Assembly (NCBI GenBank): GCA_020882975.1
Contig: JAHRFD010000024.1
Location: 1 to 33,956, forward strand
Length of the DNA stretch: 33,956 nucleotides
Direction: 5' to 3'
DNA from: Microcoleus sp. EPA2
Lineage (GTDB): Bacteria > Cyanobacteriota > Cyanobacteriia > Cyanobacteriales > Microcoleaceae
The notes beneath the pieces were generated by a model, which saw only the letters and a list, made by a program, of their open reading frames with translations, was not told where the DNA came from and searched no databases. A program made the translations under genes and the position numbers. Position 1 is the first letter of the stretch, and each line of letters begins with the position of its first letter. Below are positions 8,399 through 17,039 of this stretch, in pieces.

Positions 8399-9238
8399 AT
8401 GATAAAATTTGGTACGATCGGCGGTGGAGTCATGGGAGAAGCTCTCTTATCCCGCTTAATTGCACAAAAAGTTTATTTGCCTTCGGAAATATTGGTGAGC
8501 GAGCCACAACTCCAACGCCGCCAGTTTTTGACTGAGAAATACGGGATTGGGACAACAGCTAGCAATCTAGAGGTGGCTGCTGCTACAGAAGTGCTGTTTT
8601 TGGCGATTAAACCACAAGTTTTTGAGACGGTTGCTTTGGAATTGGCTGTGGCGGACGATCGCAAACAGGGAAATAATGGAGAGACTGCTAATACTAAGTC
8701 AGAAGCGTTAGTCGTGTCGATTTTGGCGGGAGTACCATTGAGCAAGCTCGAACCGGCATTCCCAGGGCGGGGAGTGCTGCGGGTGATGCCCAATACTCCG
8801 GCGACGGTGGGGGCGGGCATGAGCGCGATCGCCCCTGGAAAACTGGTGCAACCGGCGGATTTAGAATTAGTAAAGCGGATTTTTCAGGCGGTGGGAGAAG
8901 TGGTGGAAGTCCCTGAAAATATGCTGGATGCGGTTACAGGACTTTCGGGTTCAGGGCCAGGTTATGTGGCAATTTTAATCGAAGCCTTGACAGATGGCGG
9001 TGTGTGTGCTGGTCTGCCACGGGCGATCGCCTCCCAATTAGCCCTACAAACAGTATTCGGTACGGCGAAACTATTACAAGAAACAGGAATGCACCCAGCA
9101 GAATTGAAAGATAGAGTCACAAGTCCCGGTGGCACAACGATCGCCGGCATTGCTAAACTCGAAAGTAATGGCTTTCGAGCGGCGCTGATCGAAGCAGTGA
9201 AAGCAGCTTGTTTGCGTTCTCAAGAATTGGGAAAATAA
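8399..9238 (+). CDS. proC: Pyrroline-5-carboxylate reductase
   Basis: The 279-residue cytosolic enzyme reduces 1-pyrroline-5-carboxylate to proline with NAD(P)H, the last step of proline synthesis. The N-terminal nucleotide-binding loop (IGGGVMGEAL) is at residues 6-15 and the family signature covers the C-terminal third, including LSGSGPGYV, a GLPRAIASQLALQT helix and TSPGGTTIAGI. Length is normal. The ATG at 8399 directly follows heptamer repeats. It is the last forward gene of the der-to-proC run and converges on the kinase gene. Confidence 0.96.
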   Translation: MIKFGTIGGGVMGEALLSRLIAQKVYLPSEILVSEPQLQRRQFLTEKYGIGTTASNLEVAAATEVLFLAIKPQVFETVALELAVADDRKQGNNGETANTKSEALVVSILAGVPLSKLEPAFPGRGVLRVMPNTPATVGAGMSAIAPGKLVQPADLELVKRIFQAVGEVVEVPENMLDAVTGLSGSGPGYVAILIEALTDGGVCAGLPRAIASQLALQTVFGTAKLLQETGMHPAELKDRVTSPGGTTIAGIAKLESNGFRAALIEAVKAACLRSQELGK

Positions 9239-9285
9239 CAGCAGAGAATTTAAGACGTAGAATTTCTGACCGATAGTAAAATCAA

Positions 9286-9350
9286 AGAAACCGGGTTTTT
9301 GGCAGAATCTGTTCGCCACAACCCAATATTCTCGCAAAAACCCGGTTTCT
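9286..9350. repeat. Perfect 15-bp inverted repeat between convergent genes
   Basis: AGAAACCGGGTTTTT (9286-9300) and AAAAACCCGGTTTCT (9336-9350) are exact reverse complements separated by 35 bases. The pair sits between the 3' ends of proC and the kinase gene. It could be a bidirectional terminator or a small dispersed palindromic repeat. Confidence 0.8.
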
Positions 9351-9363
9351 GCCCGATCGAACC

Positions 9364-11727
9364 TCAATCGCATTTTAAACCCGCCGCAGTGGCTGTCGCA
9401 TACTTGACGGGAACAAAAGCGAGGCCGAACTGTTCTTTTGGACATTCTACAATATGCACCAAATCGCTGGGAGGATTTTTGCGATCGCCATTTGTCGGCG
9501 AGTTAAACTGAATGGTTCCTGTTGCTCCCTCTGCCCTAAAATCAGGAGACGAAAGCATTTTTTGCATTCCTTCGCGGCTGGGATTTTGCTGCATTTCCAA
9601 GGCTTTTATCAGCGCGCGGGCTGCATCGTAAGCCGAAGCTGTACGGGTATTTACCTCTCCTCCCCACAGCGAGCGAGCCTGTTGGGGAAATGCTTTGTTG
9701 GGACTGTTTAAGGGATGCCAGCCGACAGATAAGATGATTTTTTTAAACGACTTTTCCTCTCTCTGGGATGCCAGTTCTAAAGTTTCCGATCTCATCAAAG
9801 TCCACGCCCCGACAATCCAATGACGATCGTTGTTAAGTTTCACTATTTCAACAGCGTTGTTTAGAGATGTCGTAACTTGAGCGTCTGGAACTAAGGCGAT
9901 CGCAGTTTCTCCCTTTCCCTGGAGTTCCTTTATTGCTCTTTGGGCGTTGAAGTCTTTTTTAGATAAATCGAAATCGCGAATTCTGACTATTTTTCCACCT
10001 TTACTGTCTCTAAAATACTTGGTGAACTCTTGCTTAAAAGATGTGCTGAATGGATTTGACGGATTGTAGATAATTGTTGCTTGTTTTTGTTTTTTTGCCA
10101 ACAGGTAGTCTGCTAAATCTTTCGCTATTAAACTGCTCGTGTATTGAGTCCGAAAGAAAAACTTTTTCGGCTCGGAGGTCAGTTCTTCTGTGGAAGCACC
10201 GGAAGAGATTGCAACCAGATTATTTCGATCGTACTCATCTACCGCGGCCATCGTCATCTCGCTGTTGGTGTGACCGACAACTGCTAAGATTTCCGGTTGC
10301 TTTGCCAGCAAACTTGCTATTTTTTTCGCCTCTGATTCATCGTTCGCATCGTCAGCGATAATGACTTTAAGTCCTTTGCCATTAATGGCTTGATTGGGTA
10401 AAAAACCTTGACCTGGAAAGTCTCGATCGCCCTTAGATTTAGCCAGCCCCACATTAACTTCTGTTTGCGCGAAAGCGACTCCCCGCAGAACTTCTTTTGC
10501 CCGATCGCCAATGTGATTGGGAGAGTCGGGATTTCTCGATCCGATGGGAAGGGCTACAGCAATTGTGTAATAAGGAATTTTGTTAGCCTCCAAAAAAGCA
10601 TTGTTAATGTAAACTAAAGTTTCTGGATCGTTGCCGTATTCTTTCTGCCACGATTCTTTAAATTTTTTCAAAGCTGGCTGTGGATTTGAAGCTGCAAACC
10701 CCTCAACTCCTTTTTTCTTGAGCCAAGGATTAGACTTTGCAAACAGAATTTCTTCTCCAGCACTTAAGCCATCTTTGAAGACTAAAGCAGTTTTTGACGG
10801 GAAAATATTGTTGCGAGCGATCGCGATCGTACCTGCGATCGCAATTGGGGCGATCGCCAACAACAGCCAATTCCACGGCAGAGGCGGCGCATCCAAGTCC
10901 CGCAATACCTTAGCAACAGATTGATAGCGATGATTAAAGTGATAGCGCACCATTTTGTTCAAAATCTTTGCCAAACGTTGGTTAACGTGCAGCATCGGTC
11001 GATCTGGAAGCGAGTAATTCCAGATAATTTCACCTGTCCTTGGGTCCTGCGGAAGTTCTCGCGGATTCACCCCCGTCAAAAATTGAATTGCAATCAGACC
11101 GACCGAGTAAATATCGCTGCATAATCTGGGTTGACCGTTTAATTGTTCGGGAGCGCTGTATCCGGGAGTGCCGATGGTTGTGGTTTTCGTTCTTCCCGAT
11201 GCAGTTATCTCGACCGTGCCAATTTCTTTAACGGCTCCAAAATCAATTAAAACAATGTTTTCATCGCTGTTGCGCCGGATTAAATTCGACGGTGTAATAT
11301 CGCGGTGGATGACATTGTTCTCGTGGACAAACTTGAGAATTTCTAAGATATCTCGTAATAATTCTGTTACCTGTTCTTCTGTCTGGCGGTGATTGGGAAT
11401 AAATTCTTTTTGTAAGGAATGTCCGTCAATATATTCTTGCACTATGTAGAACAGCCCGTTTTCTTGAAAATGCTCGATGAACGCGGGAATGCGCGGGTGC
11501 TGACTTAAAATGTTCAGAGTTGTTGCTTCTCTTTCAAATAGCTGTTTTGCCCTTTCCAAGGCTCGCGGATCTGTAGATTGATGTGGCCTAATTTCCTTGA
11601 CGACGCACAGGGAATTTTCTGGGTTATTGCGATCGAAAGCTCTATAAGTTATGGCAGAGCCTCCCCGCCCTAATTCAGCGATAATTTTGTAGCGATCGCG
11701 CAGAATATCCCCTGAATTCAGACACAT
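9364..11727 (-). CDS. Ser/Thr kinase fused to a periplasmic amino acid-binding-type domain
   Basis: The product of about 787 residues joins an N-terminal Hanks-type kinase (residues about 13-275), a transmembrane helix (about 286-305) and a C-terminal domain resembling Leu/Ile/Val-type periplasmic binding proteins (about 370-780). Kinase landmarks are the glycine loop GRGGSAITY (20-28), Lys44, HRD (141-143), DFG (162-164) and GTPGYSAPEQ (187-196). The catalytic loop reads HRDITPSN, with Thr145 where Ser/Thr kinases usually have Lys. The likely topology puts the sensor outside and the kinase in the cytosol. Starts at TTG 11781, ATG 11739 and ATG 11727 are all open; I use 11727 because the conserved kinase N-terminus follows at once and GGA precedes it. 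Ligand and targets are unknown. Confidence 0.88.
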   Translation of the reverse strand: MCLNSGDILRDRYKIIAELGRGGSAITYRAFDRNNPENSLCVVKEIRPHQSTDPRALERAKQLFEREATTLNILSQHPRIPAFIEHFQENGLFYIVQEYIDGHSLQKEFIPNHRQTEEQVTELLRDILEILKFVHENNVIHRDITPSNLIRRNSDENIVLIDFGAVKEIGTVEITASGRTKTTTIGTPGYSAPEQLNGQPRLCSDIYSVGLIAIQFLTGVNPRELPQDPRTGEIIWNYSLPDRPMLHVNQRLAKILNKMVRYHFNHRYQSVAKVLRDLDAPPLPWNWLLLAIAPIAIAGTIAIARNNIFPSKTALVFKDGLSAGEEILFAKSNPWLKKKGVEGFAASNPQPALKKFKESWQKEYGNDPETLVYINNAFLEANKIPYYTIAVALPIGSRNPDSPNHIGDRAKEVLRGVAFAQTEVNVGLAKSKGDRDFPGQGFLPNQAINGKGLKVIIADDANDESEAKKIASLLAKQPEILAVVGHTNSEMTMAAVDEYDRNNLVAISSGASTEELTSEPKKFFFRTQYTSSLIAKDLADYLLAKKQKQATIIYNPSNPFSTSFKQEFTKYFRDSKGGKIVRIRDFDLSKKDFNAQRAIKELQGKGETAIALVPDAQVTTSLNNAVEIVKLNNDRHWIVGAWTLMRSETLELASQREEKSFKKIILSVGWHPLNSPNKAFPQQARSLWGGEVNTRTASAYDAARALIKALEMQQNPSREGMQKMLSSPDFRAEGATGTIQFNSPTNGDRKNPPSDLVHIVECPKEQFGLAFVPVKYATATAAGLKCD

Positions 11728-11782
11728 AAATCGTTCCATCCCCTCGACTCGCCGCACTCTTTGAGGTCTATCGTAGCACAAA

Positions 11783-11828
11783 TATGACTTTTACGAACTC
11801 AAAGTTATGACTTTTATGAACTCAAAGT
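11783..11828. repeat. Two 23-bp direct repeats in a divergent promoter region
   Basis: TATGACTTTTACGAACTCAA starts at 11783 and recurs with one change (C to T) at 11806, followed by a weaker third copy. The repeats lie between the divergent kinase and RTX genes, where they could bind a shared regulator. Confidence 0.6.
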
Positions 11829-11904
11829 TATGAATATATGAATTGACTTTGAAAGAGGCTTATTTAATCATGTTGACATCCGAAATTTTAGGGACAAATA
11901 TTTT

Positions 11905-12702
11905 ATGGCTTTACAAACAGACCCATCTGGAACGTCGCGTTTCTTTGGCGACAATACATCCGAATACACTGATTTACGGGTGGGAAGTTTAGGTAACTCT
12001 TCTGAGGGAGTTTTTGTGCTGGGAGGTGACGATACAGTCGATGGCTCAACAAACAACGATTTGATATTTGGCAATGAGGGGGAAGATATTATCAGAGGGA
12101 ACTTTGGCAACGATTCTTTATTCGGGGGAAAAGGGAAAGACGCTATAGCTGGAGATCAGGGAAATGACTCTCTCAACGGCGGTCAAGATGGAGATGTGCT
12201 TTTTGGTTACGGTGGAAATGATGTTTTGTTGGGCGGTAAAGGCACTGATTTGTTAGTTAGCGGTAGCGGAAATGACACTCTAGTGGGAGGTTTTGGTCGA
12301 GACCTTTTAGCAGGTTTTGGTGATAGTAATTCACTCAAAATCGGGGGCAATAATTTGTACGTCCTCCAAGCAGAACCCGGAGTTACAGATATCAATAATG
12401 CCGATCTCATTGTAGGTTTCAGACAACCTTTCGATAAAATTGGATTAGCAGACAGTTTGACTGTGAATGATATAGTGTTGGAAAACTTGACAAATGTGCC
12501 TATTACAGTACAGGCGGAATTTCCGCAAGCTGCGGGATCTTTTGCCAGTCCAGATTTATTAAGACCAATATCTTTTGTGACTTCCGGGACTTTGATCAAA
12601 ATCAGGAATTCAGGAGATTTAATCGGGTTTGTTGAGGGTATAACACCTGCTCAACTGCAAAACAGTATTCTCAACAGCATTATCTCAGTTCAGGGATTCT
12701 AA
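11905..12702 (+). CDS. RTX (hemolysin-type) calcium-binding repeat protein
   Basis: The 265-residue protein carries a run of glycine- and aspartate-rich nonapeptides of the GGxGxDxhx type at about residues 48-135 (for example FGNEGEDII, FGGKGKDAI, LGGKGTDLL, VGGFGRDLL), which form a calcium-bound parallel beta-roll. There is no N-terminal Sec signal; RTX proteins normally leave through a type I secretion system using a C-terminal signal, and the last 100 residues are hydrophobic and Asn/Gln/Ser-rich as would suit that. No catalytic domain is visible, so it may be structural or adhesive at the cell surface. It is divergent from the sensor kinase, but a functional link is only a guess. Confidence 0.85.
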   Translation: MALQTDPSGTSRFFGDNTSEYTDLRVGSLGNSSEGVFVLGGDDTVDGSTNNDLIFGNEGEDIIRGNFGNDSLFGGKGKDAIAGDQGNDSLNGGQDGDVLFGYGGNDVLLGGKGTDLLVSGSGNDTLVGGFGRDLLAGFGDSNSLKIGGNNLYVLQAEPGVTDINNADLIVGFRQPFDKIGLADSLTVNDIVLENLTNVPITVQAEFPQAAGSFASPDLLRPISFVTSGTLIKIRNSGDLIGFVEGITPAQLQNSILNSIISVQGF

Positions 12703-12910
12703 GCTGTAGGATGTGCTGCAATTTCATCATAAAAAAGCTTAAATCTAAGATTGGTCAGAGAAATGGTAATCTGCAACCAGCGGTACAACAATAAGCTGTT
12801 GCTCATATAGATTGTGTATGGCAATTGAGAGTCTGATGGGGAGAGAATTTGACAATTTTTGATTGTCATCAAAATCTACAATGTTTATTTGCACAACAGC
12901 TTACTACCGA

Positions 12911-13591
12911 TTAATCGCTAGCTGCTGTTTCCAATTTCTGCCCAATTTTAGGTTCCGTACCATTCAACAAACGCTGAATATTGCTCCTGTGCCGCACAAT
13001 TACAAATACACCACCCGCAATTCCAAACAATATATAAGCCAGCGGCTGATGTAAAGCAAACATCAATCCCGCCACGCTAATTGCCCCCATAATTGAACTC
13101 AAAGAGACGATTCGAGACACTGCAAAAACGAGGGCGAAAACTCCCAAAGTTCCCAAACCCACAGGCCAATATAAACCTAATAAAACTCCCAAACTGGTAG
13201 CCACAGATTTACCGCCTGTAAAGCCCAGCCAAATCGATTTGCTGTGTCCTAAAACAGCAAATAAACCTGCTAAAGTTGCCATCCAAGGAATGACTGTTGC
13301 AGTATTTTCTAAACCTGCGGTGGTGGCTAACTGCTGGGTAAAATTGAGAGCATAAATGTAACGAACAAGGGCGATCGCACTTACCCCCTTCAACACATCA
13401 ACCAGCAACACCGCCAACCCCGGCCACTTCCCCAAAGTCCTCAGCACATTAGTCGCACCAGTAGAACCCGAACCAACCTCTCGAATATCAATTCCCAGCA
13501 TCCATTTACCCAAGGCGTACCCAGTCGGAATTGAACCGAGGAAGTAAGTGGAAATTAGCAATACTCCATTTAAAATTATCCAGCTAGCCAT
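12911..13591 (-). CDS. plsY: Acyl-phosphate:glycerol-3-phosphate acyltransferase PlsY
   Basis: The 226-residue integral membrane enzyme transfers an acyl group from acyl-phosphate to glycerol-3-phosphate, the first step of phospholipid and glycolipid synthesis. The three PlsY motifs can be seen: LGSIPTGYALG near residue 20, GSGSTGATNVLR near 41-52, and GHSKSIWLGFTGGKSVAT near 115-132, with hydrophobic helices between them. Length is slightly above the usual 200-220. It is the last gene of a reverse-strand series that also encodes an MlaE-like lipid permease, which suggests a link to envelope lipid supply. About 200 bp downstream (12703-12910) holds nothing recognisable. Confidence 0.95.
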   Translation of the reverse strand: MASWIILNGVLLISTYFLGSIPTGYALGKWMLGIDIREVGSGSTGATNVLRTLGKWPGLAVLLVDVLKGVSAIALVRYIYALNFTQQLATTAGLENTATVIPWMATLAGLFAVLGHSKSIWLGFTGGKSVATSLGVLLGLYWPVGLGTLGVFALVFAVSRIVSLSSIMGAISVAGLMFALHQPLAYILFGIAGGVFVIVRHRSNIQRLLNGTEPKIGQKLETAASD

Positions 13592-13645
13592 GTTTTGATT
13601 TTAGATTTCGTGTACTTTTAAGATTTGGAACCTTTCTCTTACCCT

Positions 13646-13718
13646 AATTAGCAATTAGCAATTAGCAATTAGCAATTAGCAATTACCAATTACCAATTAC
13701 CAATTACCAATTACCAAT
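13646..13718. repeat. Heptamer repeat array switching from AATTAGC to AATTACC
   Basis: About five copies of AATTAGC are followed without a break by about five copies of AATTACC. The array fills the gap between the stop codon of the DUF3086 gene and plsY and differs in sequence from the heptamer arrays elsewhere in the window. Confidence 0.85.
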
Positions 13719-15071
13719 TTAAAAATCCTTAGCAGCTATCAAACTTTGGGGATCGGGAGCAAAGGCTAGCCACAGCGGAAATTGCAGCATTGACAAACTA
13801 ATTAAATCCTCAGTTTCATCAATCACAATTAACGGTAATTTGCCATCTTTCACCAAGCGATCGGCTTTTTGAGCTAACGCCTCCGCAGACTCAAACATAA
13901 TAATCCCCCGTTCCGGGCCAAAATCGCTGCGAGTAATCCCCAAACAATCTTGCAAACCCCTGCGCCATTCTCCCAAACGTTCTGGACTGTTTGCCAGTAC
14001 CAAAGTCCGCACCCGACTACCATAGACGCTGGTGAGCACAGAAATAATTGTCGAAGTAATCAGGATATTTTGCAAGCGGGAACCCATGGTCCGCAAAGCA
14101 CCCCTTCCTCCTTGGGTAAAAAACCAGTTAGAAACTCGTTCGGCGTGGATGGGTTCAAAGGTGCGGCGGAGTTGCCAAGGGGGGCCATAATAGTCAGGGA
14201 GAGTGCGATATTGATCGAGAGTGCGACGAATTTGCTTGGCCTGTTCTTGAAATCCCTGTTCGGAAAATCTGGGATTGATGGGGGAAGAGGAGGAAGATTC
14301 TTCCACAGTAAATTGCTGTGTTTTTTCCGGCACCGGGGGTGTCAAATCTAAGAGTTCGGCGGTGGCGGCTAAATCTTGCAAACTACCTACTAGATAGTCT
14401 TTGAAACCCTGGACTCGAATTGCTAAATCTTGGGAAACGCCTGCGAAAGTGGTTCGCATTTCTTTTTGAATGCGATCGCGCCGACGTTCGAGTTTTTCTA
14501 CTTCTATTTGTAACGTTTGTTTGCGCTGCTCTAATTGAATCAAGCTGTCTTGTACCAAACGTCCCATCGATGCTTGAGCCTCAGCCAATGCTTCTTTGGC
14601 TTGGACTTTTTCCGATTCCAGAGTAGCAATTTTCTCGGTCAAATCTTGTGCTTGTTCTTGCAATGCTTGGACTCGCTCTGCCAAGTTTGCGGTAACATTT
14701 TCTTCTTCTTCGATGTCTGTTACCATTTTTGTCGCTGGAGTCGGCGTAGAGTCTGGCTGCGGATGAATTTGAGCGATGGGGGACTCCTCCTGGCCCTGGT
14801 ATAAGTCGGTAGGAGGCGAAATTGGGGCCAGGGCACTTGCTTCGTCAACGAATTGGGCGATTTCGGAATCTGTCGCGCTTAACTGGATGTCTGTTTCTGG
14901 CCCAATTTGGCCGAGGGGTTCTGGTTTCTCCATCTCAACGCTTGGTAAATCCTCTGTGGGCGATGGGAGTTGGTCCAAATCCTGATGCACGGGCAAATTA
15001 GACTCGCTCTCAACGGTTGGCGGGACTGGTGGTGCTTGTGGTTCTTGGGTTGGAGATTCGTCTGAATTCAT
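13719..15071 (-). CDS. DUF3086-type coiled-coil protein, cyanobacterial
   Basis: The 450-residue protein has no assigned function. Residues 1-125 are Pro-, Glu- and Ser-rich and probably disordered. A long coiled coil follows at about 127-205 (repeated Glu, Lys, Gln and Leu, including LEKRR-type heptads). A globular C-terminal half (about 285-450) contains YYGPPWQLRRTFEPIHAE and a hydrophobic strand ending PLIVIDETEDLI. I believe this is the cyanobacterial DUF3086 family, but from memory of the architecture only. No signal peptide or clear transmembrane helix is seen. The ATG at 15071 follows the DUF3119 gene by 59 bp, so the two are probably cotranscribed with the upstream MlaE-like gene. 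Confidence 0.72.
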   Translation of the reverse strand: MNSDESPTQEPQAPPVPPTVESESNLPVHQDLDQLPSPTEDLPSVEMEKPEPLGQIGPETDIQLSATDSEIAQFVDEASALAPISPPTDLYQGQEESPIAQIHPQPDSTPTPATKMVTDIEEEENVTANLAERVQALQEQAQDLTEKIATLESEKVQAKEALAEAQASMGRLVQDSLIQLEQRKQTLQIEVEKLERRRDRIQKEMRTTFAGVSQDLAIRVQGFKDYLVGSLQDLAATAELLDLTPPVPEKTQQFTVEESSSSSPINPRFSEQGFQEQAKQIRRTLDQYRTLPDYYGPPWQLRRTFEPIHAERVSNWFFTQGGRGALRTMGSRLQNILITSTIISVLTSVYGSRVRTLVLANSPERLGEWRRGLQDCLGITRSDFGPERGIIMFESAEALAQKADRLVKDGKLPLIVIDETEDLISLSMLQFPLWLAFAPDPQSLIAAKDF

Positions 15072-15130
15072 GGGAAATTTTGTTTAGCATGGGGCACGGA
15101 AAAGTTAAAAATTAAAAATTAACAACTTTT

Positions 15131-15550
15131 TCAGTCTTGACGGGGACAACGCTGTTCTAAGCAAGTCTGTAGCATTTTACGATCGAACAGAACCGGCAGA
15201 AAGTGAATACTGTTAATTTCTTTGAAGTAAAACAAAATTGGCACTGCGGGCCAAAATATCCGCCAATTTTGCCATTCTCGGTAAGGAAACTGGCGAATTA
15301 ACTTTTGCGATCGATAAATGTCCAAATTGGTTGGGGTGAATTGCAGACGGATGGTAGCAGCTTGATACATCAAAAACAAGCCGAACAGCGAAAGTGGCAA
15401 ACTCACCCACTTCTGCACGAACAGCAGCGGTACGGAGGCAAGCACGAGGACTAGGGGAATCGCATAACTCGGTTCAAGTTCGATCGTATTTGTCGGTGTG
15501 CTAGAAGAGGCAGTTGTATTCACGGGCTTGGGCCAAACGAATTTTGTCAA
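15131..15550 (-). CDS. DUF3119-type small membrane protein, cyanobacterial
   Basis: The 139-residue protein has two adjacent hydrophobic helices (about 28-62) followed by a basic, Trp-rich region (RFPYREWQNWRIFWP) and a short strand-rich end, resembling a PH-like fold attached to membrane helices. I recognise this as the cyanobacterial DUF3119 type; the function is unknown. No ATG is available; I use a TTG at 15550, while a GTG at 15523 is an alternative, and neither has a clear ribosome binding site. It starts 26 bp after the MlaE-like stop, which suggests a common transcript. Confidence 0.75.
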   Translation of the reverse strand: MTKFVWPKPVNTTASSSTPTNTIELEPSYAIPLVLVLASVPLLFVQKWVSLPLSLFGLFLMYQAATIRLQFTPTNLDIYRSQKLIRQFPYREWQNWRIFWPAVPILFYFKEINSIHFLPVLFDRKMLQTCLEQRCPRQD

Positions 15551-15576
15551 TAATTTATATTTTACAGTTTCCCAGC

Positions 15577-16371
15577 TTAAAGGCCTTTGAGTACGCTGCT
15601 ACCAGTCCCCTGAAACATCACCCAAGTCATCAAAAAATTACAGATAAAAATAGCCAGCAAAGCTGTCACCACGGCAGTTGTAGTTGATTGGCCGACTCCC
15701 TTGGCCCCACCTGTGGTGGTCAAACCCCAGCTTGTACCGATCACAGCAATCAAAGCACCGAAGACAAAAGCTTTAATGGTGGCGCTGCAAATGTCCCACA
15801 GTGTCAGAAAACTGCGGACTGATTCTAGAAACACGGTTTGAGAGACTCCGTACATCGTCGTCGCAATCAGCAATCCGCCAGCGATGCCTGTGACGAGGGA
15901 CAAGATGGTTAAAATTGGTAGCATCAAGCAGCAAGCAATGACGCGGGGAATTACGAGATAGTCGATCGGGTCTGTTCTGAGCATCAGCAGGGCGTCTATC
16001 TGCTCTGTTACTTGCATTGTGCCGATTTCCGCCGCAAAAGCCGAACCGACTCGTCCGGTGACAATCACGGCGGTTAAAACCGGGCCTAGTTCGCGGGTCA
16101 AAGACAGGGCCAACACTCCGCCTACGACATTGCCGGCACCGAGGCTAATAAATTCTCTGGCTACCTGGACTGTAAATACCATGCCGACAAAACCCGCAGT
16201 CAGCAAAGCAATCAACAGGGATTCTGGGCCAACTGCTGCCATTTGGTCCAAGGTGTTGCGACGGTTAATTTTGCGGGTGAGTAAGTGCAGCATTACTTGG
16301 CCTCCCAATAAAATTGCTGCTAGTAACCGCCGACTCCATAAACCAAGACTCGAAGATGTAGTAGGGCTCAC
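15577..16371 (-). CDS. MlaE-type lipid ABC transporter permease
   Basis: The 264-residue inner membrane protein belongs to the MlaE/YrbE permease family, which moves phospholipid between membranes with an MlaF-type ATPase and an MCE-domain protein; the chloroplast homologue is TGD1. Seen directly: the conserved core LTRELGPVLTAVIVTGRVGSAFAAEIGTMQ (split across about residues 88-120) and an EQIDALLMLRTDPI segment, plus about five hydrophobic helices. The start is GTG at 16371, giving a normal family length. The ATPase and MCE partners are not in the window. Two DUF genes and plsY follow on the same strand. Confidence 0.93.
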   Translation of the reverse strand: MSPTTSSSLGLWSRRLLAAILLGGQVMLHLLTRKINRRNTLDQMAAVGPESLLIALLTAGFVGMVFTVQVAREFISLGAGNVVGGVLALSLTRELGPVLTAVIVTGRVGSAFAAEIGTMQVTEQIDALLMLRTDPIDYLVIPRVIACCLMLPILTILSLVTGIAGGLLIATTMYGVSQTVFLESVRSFLTLWDICSATIKAFVFGALIAVIGTSWGLTTTGGAKGVGQSTTTAVVTALLAIFICNFLMTWVMFQGTGSSVLKGL

Positions 16372-16559
16372 GGGGATTGGGACTGTATAACTACTGGAAA
16401 AAATGAAATCTATCTACAAATCTTAAACAAGTTTCTTCTCTAACATTTAAGATTTCTGACGGAATTAGCCGCGAATGGCGATCGCTACCTATCTTGGAAA
16501 AAGACAGGTTTTGTTGACTTGTACACCTTTCGGCAGTTTAGCTGAATTTAGTGACTCCT

Positions 16560-16853
16560 ATGAGCATTTTTCCAAATTTTCTTCGCTCCGTACTGCTGAG
16601 CAGCCTGTTAAGCTTTTTCGCCCCTTTAGTGTTAATCGGCGTGGGATGGACTAGCTTTTTGCTGATCGGTCTGGTGCCTGCTCTCCAAGGGGTTGGTCGT
16701 TCTGGGGAACACCTGATTTTACAGTTTTTGGCTACTTTTGGCAGTGGTTGTCCCCTCCAGGGATTTTTGGTGATTGGCACTACTTTTGGTTTAGTGGGTG
16801 CTTTGTTTAATACCTACGCTTCTTTTGGACACTCGCGGTGGACAAGGCAGTGA
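16560..16853 (+). CDS. Small conserved-looking membrane protein of unknown function
   Basis: The 97-residue product has a hydrophobic N-terminal helix pair (about 8-45) and a third hydrophobic stretch (about 66-85), ending with a basic HSRWTRQ tail. I do not recognise the family. Coding is supported by its amino acid composition and by standing alone with no better frame on the other strand. ATG 16560 is preferred, with GTG 16551 in frame just upstream. It is divergent from the MlaE-like gene. Confidence 0.6.
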   Translation: MSIFPNFLRSVLLSSLLSFFAPLVLIGVGWTSFLLIGLVPALQGVGRSGEHLILQFLATFGSGCPLQGFLVIGTTFGLVGALFNTYASFGHSRWTRQ

Positions 16854-17000
16854 GTTACTTAATTGTGACAATTGCGTCCAGGACTGATGCAGTCGGCTCG
16901 ATCGCCTATGTTCGGAAATGCGATCGCCCCAATTCCAGAAAACCGCATCCCCTAGTTTCTGGATGTTGAATATATTAAATACAGGTTGAATCTAGTTTTC

Positions 17001-17030
17001 CTCAACCTCTAGAAACTTAAGAGATTGGAG
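17001..17030 (+). promoter_or_regulatory. Probable RNA thermometer hairpin covering the hsp20 ribosome binding site
   Basis: CTCAACCTCT (17001-17010) can pair with AGAGATTGGAG (17020-17030) around a 9-base loop; the stem has one bulged G (17027) and one C/A mismatch. The GGAG at 17027-17030 is the ribosome binding site of the ATG at 17040, so it is partly hidden in the stem. The Synechocystis hsp17 mRNA carries a short hairpin thermometer in the same position. That the element here responds to temperature is inference. Confidence 0.6.
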
Positions 17031-17039
17031 TTATCAACT

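Noticed and set aside
8197..8433. Reverse-strand frame rich in LLFVICYLLFV
   Set aside because: It is the translation of the heptamer repeat array and overlaps the start of proC.
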